Positions 30,783 to 40,998 of a stretch of DNA of 64,000 bases are shown piece by piece; position 1 is the first letter of the stretch, and every line of letters begins with the position of its first letter. Below the pieces are notes generated by a model. The model saw only the letters and a program-made list of their open reading frames with translations, did no database searches and was not told the DNA's origin. A program made the position numbers and the translations under genes. The stretch comes from Paralithodes platypus (taxonomy: Eukaryota > Arthropoda > Malacostraca > Decapoda > Lithodidae): contig CM064480.1 in the NCBI GenBank assembly GCA_032716605.1, forward strand, positions 24,391,651 through 24,455,650, read 5' to 3'.

Positions 30783-31563
30783 ATTCTGTCCGAATCAAAG
30801 GTAATGTATTCGCATACAATGACATTTGTCAACACCCCATTCTCGCTCTCCTCGGGTTAACAGTGCTATAACAAGACTTTACTGTATAGGAAGACTGTTG
30901 ATCCATACTTACATCATCCTCCCCTTTTAGTCGGCTTGTACGACACAGTATGATACGTAGGGCATATTGTTCTTCCTGTACTAAATGTAAAAGCTTCCTT
31001 ACACCCACGGGGTAAAATGTCACACAATAATTGAACCAGCACCCCTGGATCGAGTTACCAAGCAGGTGTTCTGCTCTCATATTTCAGACAATGTTAATCA
31101 CATTCAAACACACTTCTTATAAACAAATTACTGTATGTGGTAAATAGCAATACACAAATATCAACACAAAACTTGCTAAAATATAGGCAATGAAAATATT
31201 TCTCCAATGAGATACAACACTTTTTAGAGCTTTAATTTAAATCAAGTACAAATAGTTCATAAATGGGATACAGTGTGGAAAATATAAAAATAGTCATTGA
31301 ATATGCACAAGTATCATGATGAATTATTTGTAAGCACACTGGAAAATATAATAGTGGTATCGTATTAACCCCTTCAAAATTATATCTTTTAAAACTTGAC
31401 ACTGGCTACCATTAAACAATTTCATTCAGCTTAGGGAAGACATCTTATAAGGGTTTAATAACATTCAAGTAACTCCCATCAGTAAGTTTTAGGCCTTGCT
31501 TTCTTGTATATTACCAGCACAACATGATTATATTTAGCTCAGGAAAGGCCTTTCATATTCAAT
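30783..31563. other. AT-rich spacer
   Basis: No gene. Near 31365 a TTAACCCCTTCAAAATTA phrase and near 31400 a CTTGACACTGGCTACCATTA phrase resemble the start of the piggyBac-like element at 32738 and the MITE at 41109, so a damaged relative may lie here. Confidence 0.35.
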
Positions 31564-31583
31564 GGGAGAGAGAGAGAGAGAGA

Positions 31584-31632
<49 letters not shown>

Positions 31633-31646
31633 AGGAGAGAGAGAGA

Positions 31647-31740
<94 letters not shown>

Positions 31741-31769
31741 GAGAGAGAGAGAGAGAGAGAGAGAGAGGA

Positions 31770-31814
<45 letters not shown>

Positions 31815-31845
31815 GGAGAGAGAGAGGGGGGGGGGGGGGGGGGGG
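31564..31845. repeat. (GA)n microsatellite ending in a G homopolymer
   Basis: About 280 bp of GA repeats with few interruptions (AAGGAG, GGACGAG), closing with ~20 G residues at 31826-31845. Long RE/SL-only frames on either strand here are not genes. Confidence 0.97.
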
Positions 31846-32048
31846 ATCCTACTGACACATTTGTTTCATGATAACACAGGAGAGGTCCAGCACTTGGAGA
31901 TACTCATCCCCACTGTCCAATAGTCGATGATCACACACCTGCCAAGAGTAAACAAACTATATTATTATTGTATCTAAAACTTATGTAAAAATTTAAACTA
32001 ATCATAAACATAAATAAATAAATAATAAAAAATAAAAAATAAATTATG

Positions 32049-32271
32049 ATGATGATGCAGTTTTTACCACCATACACTCCCTGCTGAATAGCAAGGCTAG
32101 GGTGGGTGCCCTGATGAATCAGGGACTTAGTGAATAGTTGCCACAGATTGCTAGACCGCACCGTTCACCAACAGCACTGACATCTGCCAATAACTCACTG
32201 GCTGGCCCGAGGCTCGAACCGTCAACCTCACGGTTAGCAGGCGAACGCTCTACCAATCGAGCTACGGCCTA
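32049..32271 (-). mobile_element. tRNA-derived SINE
   Basis: The minus strand starts with GGCCGTAGCTCGATTGGTAG (A box TAGCTCGATTGG) followed about 30 bp later by GGTTCGAGCC (B box), the split internal RNA polymerase III promoter. The arms pair too poorly for a working tRNA, and a ~150-bp body and an A/T-rich tail with CATCATCATCAT follow. This structure fits a tRNA-head SINE. The tail points toward 32049. Confidence 0.7.
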
Positions 32272-32275
32272 TTAA

Positions 32276-32733
32276 CCCTCCAGCACCGGCTTCGCATTCT
32301 ATAATATATCCCTGAAACCCGGGGTATTTGGCTGAAAAACGTCTTGCCTAGGCTACCGTATCTTTGTTATTTTAACTGCTACCGCATTCCTACGCCTTTC
32401 CAAGCGTAGATGTGTTTCGTATCTGTAGACTGGTGTTAAGTAGAGCTCTCTAAGTCAACTGGTTCAGTTGTGATGACAATTTCCGTGGAGAGAACTTTGT
32501 GGCGATGTCAGCCATATGAGACGCTTTTCACTACTGAAATAACAACATACAGCCACACAAAAACAAACGACGCCTCTCCTTCTTGTGTTCGGAAGTGCGC
32601 GGCGTCGGTCCAACCGGCTGTGTTTATATGCGTTGGACGGACGGCTTTCAAGCTGCCGGTGCCTCAGAGCCCTACCGGGTTCCTCCGGCCGCGTTTGTTA
32701 TGGGTGCCTCAGATCCCTACCGGGGTCCGAGGG
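32276..32733. mobile_element. piggyBac-like MITE flanked by TTAA
   Basis: TTAA at 32272-32275 and 32734-32737. Left terminus CCCTCCAGCACCGGCTTCG; right terminus on the opposite strand CCCTCGGACCCCGGTAGGG. The interior has three CCCTACCGGGnTCC phrases near the right end. It shares its right TTAA with the element starting at 32738. Confidence 0.7.
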
Positions 32734-33125
32734 TTAATCCCTTCTATACCGGTGACGTATTTTAAATTTTACTCTGGCTACTATTAGGCAATTTTATTCA
32801 GCTTAAAAAGGGCCTTCAGCAATTAGCAGGCTTCGAATGATCTCACTAAACCCTTTTTGCTACCACAGATCCTTCTTAACCCTTGGAATCCGGGAAGCCT
32901 CATATGAGGCAAAACGTATTTTGGTTAGGAGTCCGGGAGGTCTCATATGAGGCAAAATCAAAGAGTTTAAATCATGCGGGCGGATTTTTGTTTATGCGTG
33001 GGCTACCGCAGCGCCACCAAGCACAAACTAACATGCAGCATCAGTTCTCGTCACGCATCCAACATGGATGGAGCTAATCCAAAAAAATCGCTGTGTCCGA
33101 ATCGCCGCCCGCCGCCACGTACCGT

Positions 33126-33886
33126 ATGCCTAACAAAAGCAAGGCTAAAACGACCAAGAAAACAGTGCTTAGTCCCGATGGTGTTGCACACACTCTGGAA
33201 GAACTAAGCGAATATAGTGAACTGAGTGAATATAGTGAACTGAGTGAACTTGGGAGTGACTGTGACGAAGAACAAGTGGTTAGTGAGGATGAGGGTGAAG
33301 TGGCGGATGGATTAGAGTTCTATCTATCTATCTATTGCCTGATGCCGTGATCCCCGAAGGCGTGGCCACGAACGAACCGCCCCCATGCACCTCTGTCCCC
33401 CCGTCAGTCGACGCCCCTCCTCCCAACCAGCACCGCCTTCGTTCATGTACTTCCTCACTCCATCCTTCCACCTCTCATTCGGTCTACCTCTCCCTCCACC
33501 TCGCTCTCGTACACCCTCTTAGTCATTCTCTCGCTTTCCATACGTTCCATATGGCCGAACCATCTCAAGTCGTTCCTTTTCACACTTTCCAGCACATCTA
33601 CCTCCACACCACACCTCCTCCTTACTTCCTCATTAGTCTGTCTATCCCTCCATGTAACTCCGCACGCACTCCTTAAGTAATTCATTTCCACTGCTCTCAC
33701 TCTTGGTCTGAGTCTCTCAACCAACGTCCATTAGAGTTTCTGGGCTTTATTAGTACCGATAAGGACGATAATGACGATGGTGAATGCGGTGCTCGTGAAT
33801 ATAGTGAACTGAGTGAACTTGGGAGTGATTTTGACGATGAAGATGTGGTTAGTGAAGATGCGGTACCGTACGCTCGCCTAGCGTAG
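33126..33886 (+). pseudogene. Acidic N-terminal fragment of a piggyBac-like transposase, split by LINE-B
   Basis: From Met 33126 the frame reads 'MPNKSKAKTTKKTV', then tandem 'SEYSELSEYSELSELGSD', 'CDEEQVVSEDEGEVADGLEF'. LINE-B copy 2 (33320-33729) interrupts here. Removing it and one duplication copy joins in frame to 'LGFISTDKDDNDDGE', another 'EYSELSELGSDFDDEDVV' and a stop at 33884. Acidic, Ser-rich N-termini are usual in piggyBac transposases; no DDE domain follows. The 'YSELSEL' unit is itself repeated. Confidence 0.6.
33320..33729 (-). pseudogene. LINE-B copy 2: 5'-truncated C-terminal end with GATA tail
   Basis: Minus-strand frame encodes 'VRAVEMNYLRSACGVTWRDR', 'CGVEVDVLESVKRN', 'LRWFGHMERMESERMTKRVY' and a C-terminus near 'GGAGW'. 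The 3' end is a run of TAGA/GATA repeats at 33321-33338. The insertion is flanked by ATTAGAGTT at 33311-33319 and 33730-33738. This copy preserves the family's 3' UTR ('GGGGATCACGGCATCAGGCA'-like) seen again at 61590-61620. Confidence 0.85.
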
Positions 33887-34585
33887 CCTAGCCTAGTAAG
33901 TGAAAGTGACACACAAATGTATAACAAGTATTAATAACTCAATAATAACAGTGAGTGACAATAATTCATAACAAGAAGAGTAATAAGAGTGAAAGTGACA
34001 CAATAATATCCAACAACAGTGAAAGTGCCGAAAATATGTTATAAAAAGTTTCACATAACTCAATAATGGTTGTAAAATAAATAAATGACACAATAACTAT
34101 GACATTATCACCATAGAAACATAATATCGTCTACCGGTACCAAAGCCACCGAAGCAACGAGTGACTTAGTGCGTGCTAGCCAGGGCCTCGGCGAAGCGTT
34201 CGGACACAGGCGAAAATACGCGGGAAATTACCTCATTCCCATTATCATATCTCGGCAACCACTTGTCGTAGCGATGTCAACTCAACGCCAGTCTACAGAC
34301 GAAGGTTGGTTCTACACTATGCAATTTAGTTGACTGCTCTAGGTGGTCTCAATCAGTAGATATCGAATTATGAAGATAGCCATTTTTCAGGAATACCCCC
34401 GGACACGACGATCACCTCATATGAAGGCCCCCGGATCCGGAGGGTTAAACTGCTCAAAATCGTCTAAATACTGTATAGCTAGATTAAAATTACAAAGACG
34501 TCGAAGGTATAGAAGGGGTTAATACTCAAATGTTCTCACTACAGTACATATATTGTACTGTATTAAAATGCAAACAATATCATTA

Positions 34586-36882
34586 CCGTAAAGTGGGGTA
34601 ACTTCGGACTTGGGTCATAACTTCGGACATCGGCGATAATAAGTAATTAAACATTGTCATTATATAATGGAAAATCTTTTTATTTATTTTTTTGTGGGGT
34701 CCATTTAGAGAAATGGCAAAGGAAGAGCATGTAAAAGTCCTAGGGAACTGACATGAGGATATGTACAAAAAAAAAATATTATATACAGTAAACTTCCGTT
34801 AATCCGAAGGGCAGCGGACCGGCCCTCGTTCGGATTAGTGGATTTTTCGGATTATCGGACTTTACCCCTATGAAACTGTGTATGACGAAAACATTGAGGC
34901 ATTAGGCCACCCAAATGACACAATGGTGCACACACACATATCATATGTTCATGAAATCACTTCAAAAGTTTACCATTGTCATTGTAGCCTATTACCTACT
35001 TCAAAACATTCAGATTAATGGTCAAAGGAATCTGCTGATATAAACATACACCATATGTCCGCATCGTCTTCTTCTTCTTCTTCCGTCTACTAGCGAGTTT
35101 GTCTTGCTCTTGAAGATCAGATCAGATGTGGTTCGGGAAGTAATGCCTTAACAATGGCACTTCCCTGAGAGGTTCTTGTAATTTTCCTTTTGTGATTTTC
35201 CTTTTGTGACGTGCTCTGTTATATTATATTGTATTGAAAGCACCCTTGTCTTGTTGTCTTGAAAGCACCCTTGGGATGCTCCGATCACTGAACTATAAAT
35301 AGTAGCGTATCGGAACGTCCAAAGGTACGTTTTCAAGCTCAAGAAAGGTGCATTTTCAAGCTCAAGACTGAATGCGCTTGCAGAAAATGCGGTGCAAGCC
35401 AGTAGCGCATCGGAGCGTCCCAAGGATGCGTTCAAGAGCAAAACAAACTCTCTAGCAGACGATGTGGTGTTTACGTTTATATCAGTAGCTTCCTTTGACC
35501 ATTAATCTGAATGTTTTGAAGTAGGTAATAGGCTACAATGACAATGGTAAACTTTTAAAGTGAATTCATGAACATATGATATGTGTGTGCTCCATTATGT
35601 GTCATTTGAGTGGACTAATGCCTCAAAAAGGGGACTTTGGGACTTCTTGAAATTCGGACCATCGGGTGAATTCGGATTTGGCCTCAAATTGAAAAAATTC
35701 GGACTATTGGGAGATTCGAATCATCGGTCGTCGGATTAAAGGACTTTTACTGTATGTGACGAAAATATGTACATTTTTCGCTACCCTGCCAAACTTCTAT
35801 CACCCTGAAGAAATTTGTTTGTATGAATGATGTTGTGACTGATATAATTTTGTAGTAACATTACCAGAGACAACATCCACCAAAGGAAATTTGTTACACT
35901 TGTATAACGCTCTAGCTAGAACACTATCATTTAACTGATTGTGTTTAAAAAAAAAAACATGGTAACTTCGGACATGGAACAAAACAATCGTTTGTTATTA
36001 TTTGCCCTATGAAAATCATTCATAATACTTGTACATCATTAACATGGTGGTAAAATATCAAATCATCATTCTCTGAGTCCAAAAACCCATAAAAATATGA
36101 TACTATGCTAACCGATTTATGTATTTCGGATAATTCTGGATATATAATGTATATAAATTAGGAGAGGCATATATCTTGTCCAAAAAAAATGTATCTGCCG
36201 AAAGAAACACCAACAAATACGTTATACCTATAAAAATGCTCAAATTCATAAAAGTGTATATGCATTGATATATTATACATACCTATATATTTTCACTAGG
36301 CCTAGTTAATTTTCGAGTTATTGATTTGACAGCATTGGTTATTTTTCCTGCTCAATATTTTCTAGGAGTGAGCTCGATGCCTAACGAGAACAGATCTAAA
36401 CAGAATATATGTTAAACATCGTATATATCCCCCTCCTATACTGATTATACAGGCCTAAAAGTATTGACTGTGCATTTTCCACTATAACATCGGACAAGAA
36501 TAAGCAGCAATAATAAAATATTCATATAAAATAGTAGGAGCCGAAAAATGAATGAAATAAGGCCACGAACGTAGGTCCGAAGTTCTCCTCCGTTCGTCCG
36601 AAGTTATCTCACCTTTCTTGGCAACCATTTTCCATAAGAAATCACCTATGTCCGAAGTTAGCCATACAGGTCCGAAGTTATCAACTTTTCAAGCAAACTT
36701 CGGACATCATTTAGGATAAGGATAGCTCTCTTCTTATGGGGGATAATTTTAGGAGGCTTCCTGGATTACGGCGCACTATCACCATACATCACTTGACCTA
36801 GTTAAATCTCTATAATGTGTTTACACTCAGGAGAAATTGTTAAAAAACATCGAAAAATGTCCGAAGTTACAGCATTTTACGG
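34586..36882. mobile_element. Mariner/pogo-like element with repeated TAACTTCGGAC motifs
   Basis: Terminal repeats CCGTAAAGTGGGGTAACTTC (left) and CCGTAAAATGCTGTAACTTC (right, opposite strand), both continuing into GGAC, each next to a TA. The motif TAACTTCGGAC or its complement occurs at least eight times, mostly within 300 bp of the ends (about 34597, 34616, 35943, 36569, 36596, 36650, 36671, 36706, 36858). No transposase frame survives. A foldback MITE (34786-35752) is inserted near its left end. Confidence 0.75.
34786..35752. mobile_element. Foldback Tigger-like MITE with ~275-bp inverted repeats
   Basis: Termini CAGTAAACTTCCGTTAATCC and, on the opposite strand, CAGTAAAAGTCCTTTAATCC, with TA on both sides. 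The inverted arms extend to about 35060 and from about 35478 (GACAATGGTAAACTTTTGAA, CATTCAGATTAATGG, CAAAGGAA and ATATAAAC match in inverse order). The unpaired centre has direct repeats (GCGCATCGGAGCGTCC type, TTTTCAAGCTCAAGA) and a (CTT)n run at 35068-35084. Confidence 0.8.
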
Positions 36883-36883
36883 T

Positions 36884-37207
36884 ACTCAAAACAAGACTAA
36901 TAAGGAAAATAACACTACCGCACTGCACAACTACTAAAAGCTAAAATGTTTACGAAGCACACTTACTGCCAGCCGTGTACAGATTGCAGCTTTATGTTGG
37001 TCCGTCAGTCTGTCATGTACCACGATCTTGTCATGCAGCTGATTCATTACCTGTCAATTAGAAAAATATTTGACTCTTTAAATTACTATAACTTTTCTCC
37101 TCAACTACCTGTTATCACATTTTGGATAGAATCAGATAGGATGGACTACCTTTACATTAGTAGTAGTGTAGCGGTAATCTATAGGCTCATTATACAAAAC
37201 TTTAATA
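36884..37207. other. Spacer, nothing recognised
   Basis: A ~120-residue plus-strand frame from 36946 has no family resemblance and runs into a Tigger-like terminus at 37208, so I do not call it a gene. Confidence 0.4.
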
Positions 37208-37380
37208 CAGTGAACCCTCAAATTACGTGGGGGATGCGTACTGCGCTGTCAGCGCATAGTTTTATTTGCACGTACATAGAAGTTAAAGTAAATGGGAAAA
37301 ATAGGCATTGGTTCTGACACCGACCGAAAGTTGTACCATTTCTACATTTCAACACCTAAAAACCACGATATATATAACAT
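37208..37380 (+). mobile_element. Tigger-like terminal fragment
   Basis: CAGTGAACCCTCAAATTACG after TA starts a MITE-like unit. The same terminus in inverse (GGGTTCACTGTA) is at 55808-55818. The other end of this copy was not found. Confidence 0.5.
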
Positions 37381-37639
37381 ATTACTGTACAAAGATGTTT
37401 TTATACCCTAAACTACCACACAAAATACATTTAATGTATAAACTTAAGACACAAATGTAAATGAACTCACATTGGTAGTGGTTGGGAAACGCTGATGTTA
37501 TGGATCTGCGCCATCAATCGATAGCGCTGCACCCTTTTACATTCTGAATCCCATTACGCCATCAGACAGTACACTAGGACCATACGGCTGGGAAAGTGTA
37601 GATAGCAGAGAAGAGGTGTTGTAGATAGAGGAAGGTGGT

Positions 37640-37835
37640 GTTGGAATGGCTTTGTTGTGTATGTCATTAGTCTGTATACTGTACGTCATCGAGGTGTTCC
37701 CCGACTGGGTGAGAGCATGTGAAACACGCTAGGACGTACTACCACACCCACTAAATTGTCCACCTTGGCTGGGATTGAACCCAGGTCAAGTAGATTCACA
37801 CGTGAGCGTGCTCTCCACTCGACCGCCGCGGCCGA
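37640..37835 (-). mobile_element. tRNA-derived SINE
   Basis: On the minus strand, CGCGGCGGTCGAGTGGAGAG (A-box region) is followed by GGGTTCAATCCCAGCC (B box within a paired T arm) and a body running toward 37640. Head folding resembles a tRNA but has a long variable region, so a SINE head rather than a functional tRNA is preferred. The left boundary is approximate. Confidence 0.55.
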
Positions 37836-37922
37836 GATGGATCGACCAAAATAATAGGCCTAGTGGTAAATTTTTAAGTCGAAAAGTAATATATAGTTTC
37901 ATACATAGTATAAAGTGAGATA

Positions 37923-38940
37923 CAGTGGAGCCCCCATTTTCGCCACAGCAGTCTTCGCTGTTTCAATTTTTGCGGTACACACCAAATATTACCAATTTCC
38001 ATTTTCGCTCAAAAAGCTTCAATCTTCGCACAAAAATCCCAGTTGAAACCCGAAAAAAGAGCAAAAATAATGAAAAACTCGACATAAAACTAGAAAACAA
38101 ACAAAAACAATACAAATTTAACATAACTAAAAGAATCTGCCAGGTGTTTACCGCTTAGAGACGAAATCTGAGTGAATCCGATAGTCAAATGCGCAAGATG
38201 CCGCCATCTTTGTATGACGTCATCACTAGGCAGACGCTTACAGTCCACCTGTATTTGTGTTGAAAAAACAACTGGTTGCAAGATTTTTTGTGCCTGAACC
38301 CCTTATCTCTCGCGTTTATTATAACCTCTAGTACATCTGGTGATAGGCCTGGTCATTCATCCATCAGGCCACTCATCAGTGGGCCTGGTGGTAGCAATGA
38401 AGGAAATTCATGCTCAAAACACAGAGCAAAGGCCAGTCCATGGACGAAAGCGGTGCAAATACCTAGACGATGTTAGGCTAGGCTAAATATGATAATGATT
38501 TAAAATAAAGTCTGTGGTAAGTAATCTTCTCATAATATGTATTTATACGTATTTTCCTCATATGTATTTATTGGATGTATTTGGGGTGAAATGGGTACTT
38601 GAGGGGTGACTGGACGAATTAAGAACCTAGGCCTAGCCTAGGCCTAAAAAAAATCCCATGATAGAAACAATGCCCCAATCTACAGTATTTATTATGCACC
38701 TAAGTTTTATGGTTAGGTGTGTTATTTAGCCATGTCTACATTATTATTTACAATGCATAAGATTTAGGCCTACTTAATGTAGACAAAAAACATGTTTTCA
38801 TAGACTAAAACTGGGAAAAAGTGCAACTTTTAAAATTATCACAGAACCGATTAGAATTTTCCCCATAAGAACAGGGCCCCGATCTTAGCTGTCTCAATCT
38901 TAGCTCTATTTCTGCGGAACCGATTAGGAGCTAAGAGCAG
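37923..38940 (-). mobile_element. Tigger/pogo-like element, uninterrupted copy
   Basis: Starts after TA with CAGTGGAGCCCCCATTTTCG and continues, in inverse order, through every block of the split copy at 19281/30165: AAATTCATGCTC, GACGATGTTAGGCTAGG, CATAATATG, GGGGTGACTGGACGAATT and CGGAACCGATTAGGAG. The distal terminus is lost after 38940. No transposase is encoded. Confidence 0.75.
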
Positions 38941-39037
38941 TAGTTCAGTAGCTCATATACATATTATGAAATTGGCTTTATATCATTTAGCCAAGGGAGA
39001 GCAGTAAGCTTTGAAACAACTTTTGAGAGAAGTGTAA

Positions 39038-39345
39038 ACAACCTCACCTAACACCCCCTCCCTGTGGGCACGAGTCCTTGGAGCGGCTTCGGTCGCGCCG
39101 GGCAATTTCCACAGCTCACACCACACAGTTTTTCCTACACCGAGAAATGACTCTGCGGCTGTCATTTCTCAAAGACTTGTTCTAGCCGGAGACATTGAGA
39201 GCAACCCAGGACCCACCTACACATACATATGTCCAACTTGCTCAAAACCCATCACTTCAAGTCGCTACACTAAGGGTTTAGTTTCCTGCGATTCATGTGG
39301 GAACTGGACCCATTTCACCTGCACAACACTTGCCTCCATCAGGGG
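39038..39345 (+). pseudogene. LINE-C 5' fragment: 2A-like motif followed by PHD finger
   Basis: An open plus-strand frame reads 'AAVISQRLVLAGDIESNPGP' (39157-39214) then 'TYTYICPTCSKPI', 'GLVSCDSCGNWTHFTC'. 'DIESNPGP' matches the D-(V/I)-E-x-N-P-G-P consensus of 2A ribosome-skipping peptides, known in N-terminal regions of several non-LTR retrotransposons. The cysteine/histidine pattern CxxC..CxxCxxxxHxxC is a PHD-type zinc finger. No Met precedes the motif before a stop at 39035, and the copy is cut at 39345. The homologous stretch in LINE-C copy 2 (45889-46040) has a stop in place of the penultimate Gly. Confidence 0.75.
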
Positions 39346-39514
39346 CGTAGCTAGGGTAAATAGTGCCTTGGGGCAAGCACTAGAATTGCCCCCCCCCCCC
39401 CCCCCCCTCCTCCTCCCTCCCCTCAGGGTGGGTGGCGAACATAGCGAGTCTAATCAGCTGGGGGGTTTGCGGGGGTGCTGTGAGCCCCCCCCCAAGATTT
39501 TTGTTTTAAATCTA
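39346..39514. other. Unassigned repeat-like segment with C homopolymer
   Basis: Begins CAGGGGCGTAGCTAGGG, which resembles ends of hAT-like and other MITEs, and continues through a ~20-bp C run. Its other end would lie after the Penelope-like insertion (41015 onward). Not confirmed. Confidence 0.3.
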
Positions 39515-39530
39515 GCTATTTCATAGTAGT

Positions 39531-40998
39531 ATCCGAGATGGGTCTGTCCTTAGGGAATCGTAGTTTCAGCAGGAATAAAACAATGAGTGAGGCAGCGAAC
39601 AACATCTTTATTTTCCTATTTTCAAACGTTTCGACATATTCTAAATGTCATCATCAGTGATCTAAAAGTTAAAAAGATTCAAAATCATTAGAAATTAAGT
39701 ATAATATACAGGTAAAAACATTTAGCAAAGGGTAACATTTATACAATTGAAAGGGGAGCAGCAGACAACATATTATTTAACTGGGGCTTGTTAACTTTGA
39801 TATATATTGATTAGAGAGTTCTCAAATCTTTACTAGTAGAACTGTCAACTATTTTGAAGTTATGTTTAGAAATTAAAGTATCACACAATTCAACATGTTC
39901 CCTTACGGCTGAATGAGGAGTCTTGAGCCGACGACCTGTTCTGCTGGACTGACTAGGTGTTCATCTATTCTCGTTTTGAAAGAGCGAATAGTGCTCCCCA
40001 AATACCCAGTTTGGCAACTCGGGCAGGTGAATTCATAGACAATAGATGAATGAAGATCAGTAGGCATTCGGTCTTTAAATGAAAAGAAATAACTAATTTT
40101 AAAGGAATTTTTGTGAATAAATTTGAAATTAATTTCTGGATAGAACTTTTGTAAACTTCTGGTTAGATTCTTCTGAATATGGGTTGACAATTCTCCTAGA
40201 TATGGAAGGGTTAAATATATAATCTCCTTATTGACTGTAGGAACAAGCTGTTTGGGTTGGTACTTATTATTAAGGAAAATCTTTACTAGTCTATCAAAGA
40301 GTTGGCCATTGTAGCCATTGTTTATGAAAAAACTCCGAAGAAATAAGATTTCTTTGTGAAAAAAGCATATGTTGATGTTAGAGCATATGCCCTGTGAAGA
40401 AGTGTACGAATAGCATTCAATTTGAAGTTGTACGAAAAATAACTGAAAAAACTGGTGCCCAATCCAGAGAATGTTGGTTTTCGGAAAATTGACAATATAA
40501 GCCTATTGATATGTTTCTCAATCGTAATGTCTAAAAAATCAAGTTTACCGTTATTTTCTGGTTCCATTGTAAAATCTATATTTCTGTGTTGTTTGTTGAT
40601 GTATTCAAAAAATAGAGGAGCGTGACTTTTATCTTTAAAAATAACAAACGTGTCGTCTATATACTGTACCTACGGTATAAAACTGGTTTGATACTTTAAT
40701 TTCTAAACATAACTTCAAAATAGTTGACAGTTCTACTAGTAAAGATTTGAGAACTCTCTAATCAATATATATCAAAGTTAACAAGCCCCAGTTAAATAAT
40801 ATGTTGTCTGCTGCTCCCCTTTCAATTGTATAAATGTTACCCTTTGCTAAATGTTTTTACCTGTATATTATACTTAATTTCTAATGATTTTGAATCTTTT
40901 TAACTTTTAGATCACTGATGATGACATTTAGAATATGTCGAAACGTTTGAAAATATGAAAATAAAGATGTTCGCTGCCTCACTCATTGTCTTATTCCT
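39531..40998 (-). mobile_element. Penelope-like element with inverted pLTRs and 16-bp TSD
   Basis: Flanked by GCTATTTCATAGTAGT at 39515-39530 and 40999-41014 (perfect 16-bp duplication). Arms of about 320 bp at 39571-39890 and 40680-40997 are inverted copies (TTTCAAACGTTTCGACATAT, CATCATCAGTGATC and others). Inverted pLTR copies are a known arrangement of Penelope-like insertions. The interior encodes truncated RT and GIY-YIG pieces on the minus strand. Confidence 0.85.
39740..40660 (-). pseudogene. Penelope-like RT thumb and GIY-YIG endonuclease remnant
   Basis: Minus-strand pieces: 'NNGKLDFLDITIEKHINRL', 'IFRKPTFSGLGTSFFSYFSY', 'FKLNAIRTLLHRAYALTSTY' (end of the RT/thumb, 40567-40322), then 'VYEFTCPSCQTGYLGSTIRS' with 'FKTRIDEH' (GIY-YIG-type nuclease, 40190-39903). 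A frameshift near 39930 moves to 'SSRTGRRLKTPHSAVREHVE'. Penelope-like elements uniquely combine RT with a C-terminal GIY-YIG domain. The RT palm is missing, so this is a 5'-truncated dead copy. Confidence 0.85.

Larger units (their letters stand above)
32880..34444 (+). mobile_element. Nested piggyBac-like element with partial coding region
   Basis: TTAA 32876-32879 and 34445-34448. Left terminus CCCTTGGAATCCGGGAAGCC then TCATATGAGG; right terminus on the opposite strand CCCTCCGGATCCGGGGGCC then TTCATATGAGG. The phrase GCAGCGCCACCAAGC at 33009 also occurs at the same relative place in the piggyBac transposon at 61812 (near 61948), showing kinship. Only the acidic N-terminal region of a transposase-like frame is present, so it is non-autonomous. 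A LINE-B tail sits inside it. Confidence 0.8.
32738..34518. mobile_element. Outer piggyBac-like element containing a nested one
   Basis: Left terminus TCCCTTCTATACCGGTGACG after TTAA 32734-32737; right terminus on the opposite strand CCCCTTCTATACCTTCGACG before TTAA 34519-34522. Its own sequence is only the ends (32738-32875 and 34449-34518). The rest is the nested piggyBac-like element. Its left flank resembles 41109-41312 (CTGGCTACTATTAG.., CAGATCCTTCTTAA), so it is a small MITE family. Confidence 0.7.

Noticed and set aside
30601..30783. A short hydrophobic frame starting MFSSFMSIFF
   Set aside because: It is translation of the T-rich end of the split Tigger-like element, and the inverted copy at 37923 does not preserve it as a gene.
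31365..31460. A ~90-bp piggyBac-like MITE
   Set aside because: The left side reads TTAACCCC but the right side lacks a clean CCC terminus, so only a damaged relative is suggested.
31524..31871. Long open frames of Arg-Glu or Ser-Leu repeats on both strands
   Set aside because: They are direct translations of the (GA)n microsatellite; any frame stays open there.
32200..32271. A functional tRNA gene on the minus strand
   Set aside because: A and B boxes are present, but the anticodon and T arms mispair and a SINE body with a tail follows, so a tRNA-derived SINE fits better.
36946..37317. A 123-residue plus-strand frame
   Set aside because: It crosses into a Tigger-like terminal repeat at 37208 and shows no protein-family resemblance.
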